From Gemmatimonadota bacterium (lineage in GTDB: Bacteria > Gemmatimonadota > Gemmatimonadetes > Longimicrobiales > Gaopeijiaceae): a stretch of DNA of 64,000 nucleotides. Below are positions 60,134-64,000 of the stretch, one piece after another (the first letter of the stretch is position 1; each line of letters opens with the position of its first letter). The notes under the pieces were generated by a model. The model saw only the letters and a program-made list of their open reading frames with translations, had not been told where the DNA came from and searched no databases. The DNA is taken from the NCBI GenBank assembly GCA_022560615.1, contig JADFSR010000002.1, positions 124,001 through 188,000 on the forward strand, read 5' to 3'. A program made the position numbers and the translations under genes.

Positions 60134-62806
60134 TCACTCGCTCCTGAGCACCTCGACCGGATTCACGTGCGTTGCCCTCTGTGCGGGTAGGAACGAGGCC
60201 GCGGCGGCGATCCCGAGAAAGGCCGCCGCGGCCGCGGCCAACGTTGCGGGATCGGTGGGCTCGAGCTCGTACAGCAGCGGCGCGAGCGCTCGGGCGCCGA
60301 GCAGTACTCCAGCAAGGCCGAGCAGCACACCCGCCGCCGTGATCGTCACGCCCTCGCGCACCACGCTCGCGCGCAGGCGGCGCCGATCCGCTCCCAGTGC
60401 CATGCGCACACCGAGCTCTCGCTCGCGGCGAGTGACCGAGTAGGTGAGCACGCCGAAGAGCCCCACAGCGGCCAGGATCACCGACAGCGCGGCGAGCAGC
60501 GTCGAAAGCAGGACGAGGAAGCGCGGCTTGGCCTCCTCCTCTGCGAGCGCGTCCGCCGCGGTGCGCAGCTTCCAGATCGACTGCCTCGGATCGAGCTCGA
60601 GCATCACCTCGCGGATCACGGGGAGCACTGCCCGTGGGTCCCCCGCAGCCCTCACCGCGACCTGCGCGAAGCTGCCTGCGGCATCGTCCGAGGCGAGGAA
60701 GAGGATCTGGGACGGTCCGTCGCGCTGGTCTCGGCCCATGAGCCTCAGTTCTCCGACGACGCCGATCACGGTGTACCAGGTCTGGCCCTCGTCGAAGCGG
60801 AAGCGCCGACCGATGGAGTTCTGCCCTCCCCAGAAGAGTCGCGCCATGTCCCGATCGATGATCACCGCGTCGGTACCCGCGTCTTCGGGACCGAAGGCTC
60901 GACCGGCGACCAGCTCGACTCCCAGCACGTCGAAGTAGTCTTCGGCCACCGACGTGTGCGGGAGCAGCGTCGGCTGGTTTCGGAGCGGCTCGTCTCCTTC
61001 GGCCTGCAGCGCGAAGCCGAACGAAAAACCCGTGCCGTTGCTGATCGTCACCCCGAGCACACCCGGCCTGGCCTCGAGTCTCTGCTCGAGCTGCCTCAGG
61101 AATGCGGCCCGATCGGCGGCCGTAGGGTAGCGCGCAGGAGACAGCGACACGTCCGCCATCGCCACCGCCTCGTGATCGAAGCCCGGGTCTTCAGTGGTGA
61201 GGGTCACGAAGCTCCTGACCAAGAGCCCCGCGCCGACCAGGAGCATCATCGAGAGCGCGACCTGAGCGGCGACGAGTCCGTCGTGGACGCGGCGTCTGCC
61301 TCGAGTCTGATCGGAGCCCTTGCCCGCGAGCGCTGCATATCCGATGTGTTTGCGGAGGATCCTGACCGCGGGGAGGAGCCCCAGCACCGTGCCCGCCGAC
61401 ATCGCGCTCACAAAGATGAACAGCAGCGTGCGACCCTCGATGTGGAAGGCGTGCGGGCTGAAGTAAGAGACCTCGTACGGCATCGCCGCCCTGATCAGCG
61501 TCAGGGCTCCCAGGGACAGGGCCACGGCTGCGACCCCCGAGAGCAACCCCAGCATCAGCCCTTCGGTCAGCAGCATGCCGAAGAGCTGACGGCGTGACGC
61601 GCCGATCGCGGCGCGGATCGCCAGCTCGCGGGAGCGCACGCTCGTGCGGATCAGCGTGAGGTTCACGCCGTTGACGAGCGCAATGAGGAAGATCGCGGCG
61701 ACCGTCGCAGCGAGCGTCCAGACCGCGCGACGCACGTCCGGGTTGGCTCTGTGGCTCCCGATCGGCACCAGCGTGGCGCTCCACCCCCCCGGTTGAGGGT
61801 CGGCTTCCTGCAGCCCGACGGCGAGTCGATCGACCTGCTCCTGGGCCGCAGCGAGGCTCAAACCAGGGCGGAGCCGTACCCACGTCCTTGGCACTCCACG
61901 GAGGAGGGTCCGGTCAGCCGCGGTGAAGTCGTCGCGGAGCGGCAGCCATGCGTCCGGTGGGTCGCCGATCTGGGGGAACCTCACTCCGCCGGCGAACACG
62001 CCTACCACGGTCGCTGGCCCCGACTCGAGTTGGATGGTTCGCCCGACCAGATCGCGGTCGGCGCCCATTCGCTCGTAGTACTCACGACTCAACACGACCA
62101 CCGGGGGAGCGCCTGGTCGGGCGTCCTCCTCGGAGATGGAGCGACCGACGAGCATGGGGAGGCGCAGAAGCGTATCGGCTCCAGGGGTTACCGCCACGAA
62201 GCTCAGCTCTTCGGGCGCCGACCCGTCGGTGCGCACGATCGAGAGCCAACTGTACGCGAGCCATCCGTCGGCGAAGCTCGTGGAAGCTTCTCTCCAGCCT
62301 GCCGCCGCCTGGGTCGTGAGGCCCATGGAGTAGCTGCCATCCTCACGAGAGCGGTTCAGCTCCATGAGGCGGGACGCTTCGTGATACGGCATAGGCCTCA
62401 GCAGAAGCGCGTCGAGCACCGAGAAGATCGACGAGGCGGCGCCCAACCCTAGCGCCAATGTCGTGACGACAGCGAGCAGATATGTCTTGCTGTGCGACAC
62501 TGCCCTCCAGGCGTAGCGAAGCTGCGACAGCACCGGGAGCGGGATCCTCATGATCCGCCAACCGAGCGTGCCGCGCCGGACATCCGCCATTTGCCGCCGG
62601 AGGCGTACCACCTCGCCGAAGAGCCGCTCGGCCTCGCGCATCGCGTCCCTGGGGTCCCATCCGTCCGCCACGAGTGACTCGGCACGCTCGACGATGTGGT
62701 GCCGGATCTCCTCGTCGAGTTCGCCGTGCTCGCCAAGCCGCGAGAGGGAGCCCGCGGAGGTCTCGGCGGATGCATGCTCGTGCTTGGCATCGCGGGACGG
62801 CGTCAC
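60134..62806 (-). CDS. ADOP-family ABC transporter permease
   Basis: 890 residues from the GTG overlapping the upstream PadR stop. The N-terminal prefix is of the second kind (DEEIRHHIVERAESLVADGWDPRDAMREAERLFGEV), different from the ILGDLHEEF type of the other two PadR-linked permeases. Two MacB/FtsX units follow, with helices about 105-130, 375-495, 510-535 and 760-880 and loops RSRELAIRAAIGASR and RERELGVRMALGADR. The substrate is unknown. Confidence 0.88.
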   Translation of the reverse strand: MTPSRDAKHEHASAETSAGSLSRLGEHGELDEEIRHHIVERAESLVADGWDPRDAMREAERLFGEVVRLRRQMADVRRGTLGWRIMRIPLPVLSQLRYAWRAVSHSKTYLLAVVTTLALGLGAASSIFSVLDALLLRPMPYHEASRLMELNRSREDGSYSMGLTTQAAAGWREASTSFADGWLAYSWLSIVRTDGSAPEELSFVAVTPGADTLLRLPMLVGRSISEEDARPGAPPVVVLSREYYERMGADRDLVGRTIQLESGPATVVGVFAGGVRFPQIGDPPDAWLPLRDDFTAADRTLLRGVPRTWVRLRPGLSLAAAQEQVDRLAVGLQEADPQPGGWSATLVPIGSHRANPDVRRAVWTLAATVAAIFLIALVNGVNLTLIRTSVRSRELAIRAAIGASRRQLFGMLLTEGLMLGLLSGVAAVALSLGALTLIRAAMPYEVSYFSPHAFHIEGRTLLFIFVSAMSAGTVLGLLPAVRILRKHIGYAALAGKGSDQTRGRRRVHDGLVAAQVALSMMLLVGAGLLVRSFVTLTTEDPGFDHEAVAMADVSLSPARYPTAADRAAFLRQLEQRLEARPGVLGVTISNGTGFSFGFALQAEGDEPLRNQPTLLPHTSVAEDYFDVLGVELVAGRAFGPEDAGTDAVIIDRDMARLFWGGQNSIGRRFRFDEGQTWYTVIGVVGELRLMGRDQRDGPSQILFLASDDAAGSFAQVAVRAAGDPRAVLPVIREVMLELDPRQSIWKLRTAADALAEEEAKPRFLVLLSTLLAALSVILAAVGLFGVLTYSVTRRERELGVRMALGADRRRLRASVVREGVTITAAGVLLGLAGVLLGARALAPLLYELEPTDPATLAAAAAAFLGIAAAASFLPAQRATHVNPVEVLRSE

Positions 62807-63147
62807 GACTCGTCTGCAAGCACGACCACTCGCCCAACCGCGGCGACGAACCGCTCCCAGTCCCGGGACTGCTCGCTCAGCGAGGCCCGCCCGGCGGCCG
62901 TGATCTCATAGTACTTGGCGCGGCGTCCCTTCGGAGACACCGACCACTGGCTCGTGAGCCAGCGCCGTTTCTCGAGTTTGTGCAGAGCGGGATAGAGCGC
63001 GCCCTCCTCCACGAGCAGCTCGCCGTCCGAACTGTCCTGAATCCACTTCAGAATCTCGAAGCCGTGCATGCGCCCGCCGCGCGCGACCGCGCCGAGCGCG
63101 AGGAAGTTCACCGTTCCGGGTCGGATGGAGAGGGAGTCGCGTGACAT
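62803..63147 (-). CDS. PadR-family transcriptional regulator
   Basis: 114 residues. VNFLALGAVARGGRMHGFEILKWIQDSSDGELLVEEGALYPALHKLEKRRWLTSQWSVSPKGRRAKYYEIT is a standard PadR winged helix, with the GALYPALHKLE recognition part. It belongs to a different PadR subtype from the other two in the window, matching the different permease prefix domain. The stop overlaps the permease GTG by four bases. A perfect inverted repeat (63193-63212) lies upstream. Confidence 0.93.
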   Translation of the reverse strand: MSRDSLSIRPGTVNFLALGAVARGGRMHGFEILKWIQDSSDGELLVEEGALYPALHKLEKRRWLTSQWSVSPKGRRAKYYEITAAGRASLSEQSRDWERFVAAVGRVVVLADES

Positions 63148-63192
63148 GTGAGCAGCTTTTTCGTGGAGTGGTCTGTTGTGGCCTAAGGTCTT

Positions 63193-63212
63193 GAGGCCAG
63201 TATCATGGCCTC
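63193..63212 (-). promoter_or_regulatory. Inverted repeat upstream of PadR gene
   Basis: GAGGCCA-GTATCA-TGGCCTC is a perfect 7-6-7 inverted repeat 46-65 bases upstream of the PadR start and 75 bases after the Hsp70-like gene. No T-run follows on either strand, so an operator is more likely than a terminator. Confidence 0.45.
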
Positions 63213-63286
63213 GCGTGCTTAGGGCAAGAGACGATCCATATCAACGGCTCCACCGCATCGTGGATAGAAGGTCCTGCTGCTGCCGA

Positions 63287-64000
63287 CTATCCGTCCCAGT
63301 CGAACAGCAGGTCGATGAGCCGATCGCACCATTGCTCGAGCTCGGCCGGGTCATCATCGACGGTCGCCATCCGGATACGGGCCATCGCGTCTCGCAGCTC
63401 GGAGGCACCGTCCCGAGGGATGCCTGGCTGCTCCAACGCGCGACGGGCTCGCTCGACCAGCGCGGCCGCACCCGGGTCGAGCGCGACCGCCGCGTCGGCC
63501 TCGGTCGCGCGTGCGGCGGCAAGCCTCCCCTGGCTCCGTGCGATGTCCTCCGGACTCATGCGTTTCCGCGTCGCCTTTAGCTGTGCGTGTGTCTGGCGGC
63601 GCGTGGCTTCGTCGGTGACGGTCACGTCCAGGATACCATTGACGTCCAGCGCGAAGTGGACCAGCACCTCGGCCACCTCACCGGCTCGCTGCGGCTCCAG
63701 GCCCTCGATCCGGAAGTCGCCGAGGAGCGTGTTCTCGGAGGCGACCGGGCTCTCGCCCTGGTAGACCTTGAGGTGGATCATGTCCTGGTCCGGGTGCAGC
63801 GCGCTGAAGCGATCGCTCTTCTGGACGGGGATCGTGGTGTTGCGCCGCACCAGGGGTGAGAAGTGGTCGTCGGTGAGCCGGCCGCCCCAGCCGATGCGGG
63901 CGGTCTCGATCCCGAGCGAGAGCGGCGTGACGTCCACCAGGATGGTGCTCACGTCCTCGCCGGCGACGATCGCACCCTGCACCGCGGCGCCGAGCGCGAC
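63287..64000 (-). CDS. Hsp70 (DnaK-like) C-terminal part, 5' end outside window
   Basis: The frame is open to the window edge (VALGAAVQGAIVAGED), so the first codons are missing; 237 residues are visible. VALGAAVQGA ends the ATPase domain. VDVTPLSLGIET opens the substrate-binding domain, followed by LVRRNTTIPVQKSDRFSALHPDQDMIHLKVYQGES and FALDVNGILDVTVTDEATRRQ, then a short helical lid. The tail (WCDRLIDLLFDWDG) lacks the usual DnaK EEVD-type end, and the lid is short. It is more like an auxiliary Hsp70 or HscA-like protein than the main DnaK. No dnaJ or grpE is within view. Confidence 0.9.
   Translation of the reverse strand, partial: VALGAAVQGAIVAGEDVSTILVDVTPLSLGIETARIGWGGRLTDDHFSPLVRRNTTIPVQKSDRFSALHPDQDMIHLKVYQGESPVASENTLLGDFRIEGLEPQRAGEVAEVLVHFALDVNGILDVTVTDEATRRQTHAQLKATRKRMSPEDIARSQGRLAAARATEADAAVALDPGAAALVERARRALEQPGIPRDGASELRDAMARIRMATVDDDPAELEQWCDRLIDLLFDWDG

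Noticed and set aside
1-64000. tRNA, rRNA, CRISPR arrays, insertion sequences, integrases or attachment sites.
   Set aside because: No T-loop GTTCGANTC with matching acceptor stem, no regularly spaced repeats, and no transposase or integrase motifs were found in intergenic DNA on either strand. Reading by eye could miss a degenerate case.
63287-64000. Main chaperone dnaK.
   Set aside because: Only the C-terminal third is visible, the lid is short, there is no EEVD-like tail and no grpE or dnaJ nearby; called an Hsp70 family member without a symbol.

Overview
The window is a gene-dense, high-GC chromosomal segment. GC looks well above 60% by eye; I did not compute it. Both ends cut through genes. 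No rRNA, tRNA, CRISPR array, transposase, integrase or phage gene was seen. The content suggests a Gemmatimonadota-type bacterium: PadR-regulated 'orphan' MacB/FtsX permeases (ADOP family), many exported or lipid-anchored amidohydrolases and metallopeptidases, DUF2723, and CGNR and DinB/YfiT small proteins. This assignment is inference from gene content, not from a marker gene.

Layout. 1-6.6 kb: end of a DUF3089 gene, a PadR-ADOP pair, a class-C beta-lactamase-like hydrolase and an N-acyl-D-amino-acid deacylase lipoprotein. 6.8-9.5 kb: a tightly overlapping operon of RuBisCO-like protein, cupin and MtnA, which matches the MTA-isoprenoid shunt. 9.5-19.9 kb: PepSY membrane protein, an amidohydrolase/S15 peptidase fusion, an M28 peptidase, a GNAT, an NtrC-type regulator, a Xaa-Pro aminopeptidase and a frameshifted small membrane protein. 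19.9-25.4 kb: amino-acid biosynthesis, with aroQ-pheA and leuA-(leuB remnant)-leuC-leuD. Each set lies behind an intrinsic terminator, and the leu set has a clear leucine leader peptide. 25.3-33 kb: two M19 dipeptidases (one lacking metal ligands), DinB, a damaged FMN-binding gene, an amidohydrolase and an M28 peptidase. 33-43.3 kb: STAS-like protein, persulfide dioxygenase/rhodanese, alpha/beta hydrolase, an exported RidA with an exported class-V PLP enzyme, DUF2723, MoeB-rhodanese, NDH-2 and a beta-barrel. 43.3-51.3 kb: CGNR regulator, alkyltransferase-like protein, YfiT-like protein, TyrRS, an ADOP permease, PQQ-type sugar dehydrogenase, signal peptidase I and a GNAT. 51.4-64 kb: barrel protein, a large acyl-CoA oxidase/dehydrogenase, PurE, a truncated ArsC-family selenoprotein gene, a MetX-like hydrolase, two more PadR-ADOP pairs and the C-terminal part of an Hsp70.

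Genes are packed tightly. Same-strand neighbours repeatedly share ATGA or GTGA, and three convergent pairs share the four bases TTAG or CTAG between their stop codons. Physiologically the window suggests a heterotroph that digests peptides and D-amino-acid derivatives outside the cytoplasm, makes its own Phe and Leu under attenuation control, and salvages methylthioadenosine through a RuBisCO-like route.

The items most worth a second look are (1) an in-frame UGA in a UxxC redox motif followed by a SECIS-like hairpin at 55.6 kb, (2) the leucine attenuator at 21.4-21.6 kb, (3) the RLP-cupin-MtnA operon, and (4) leuB reduced to 34 codons with both translational couplings intact.
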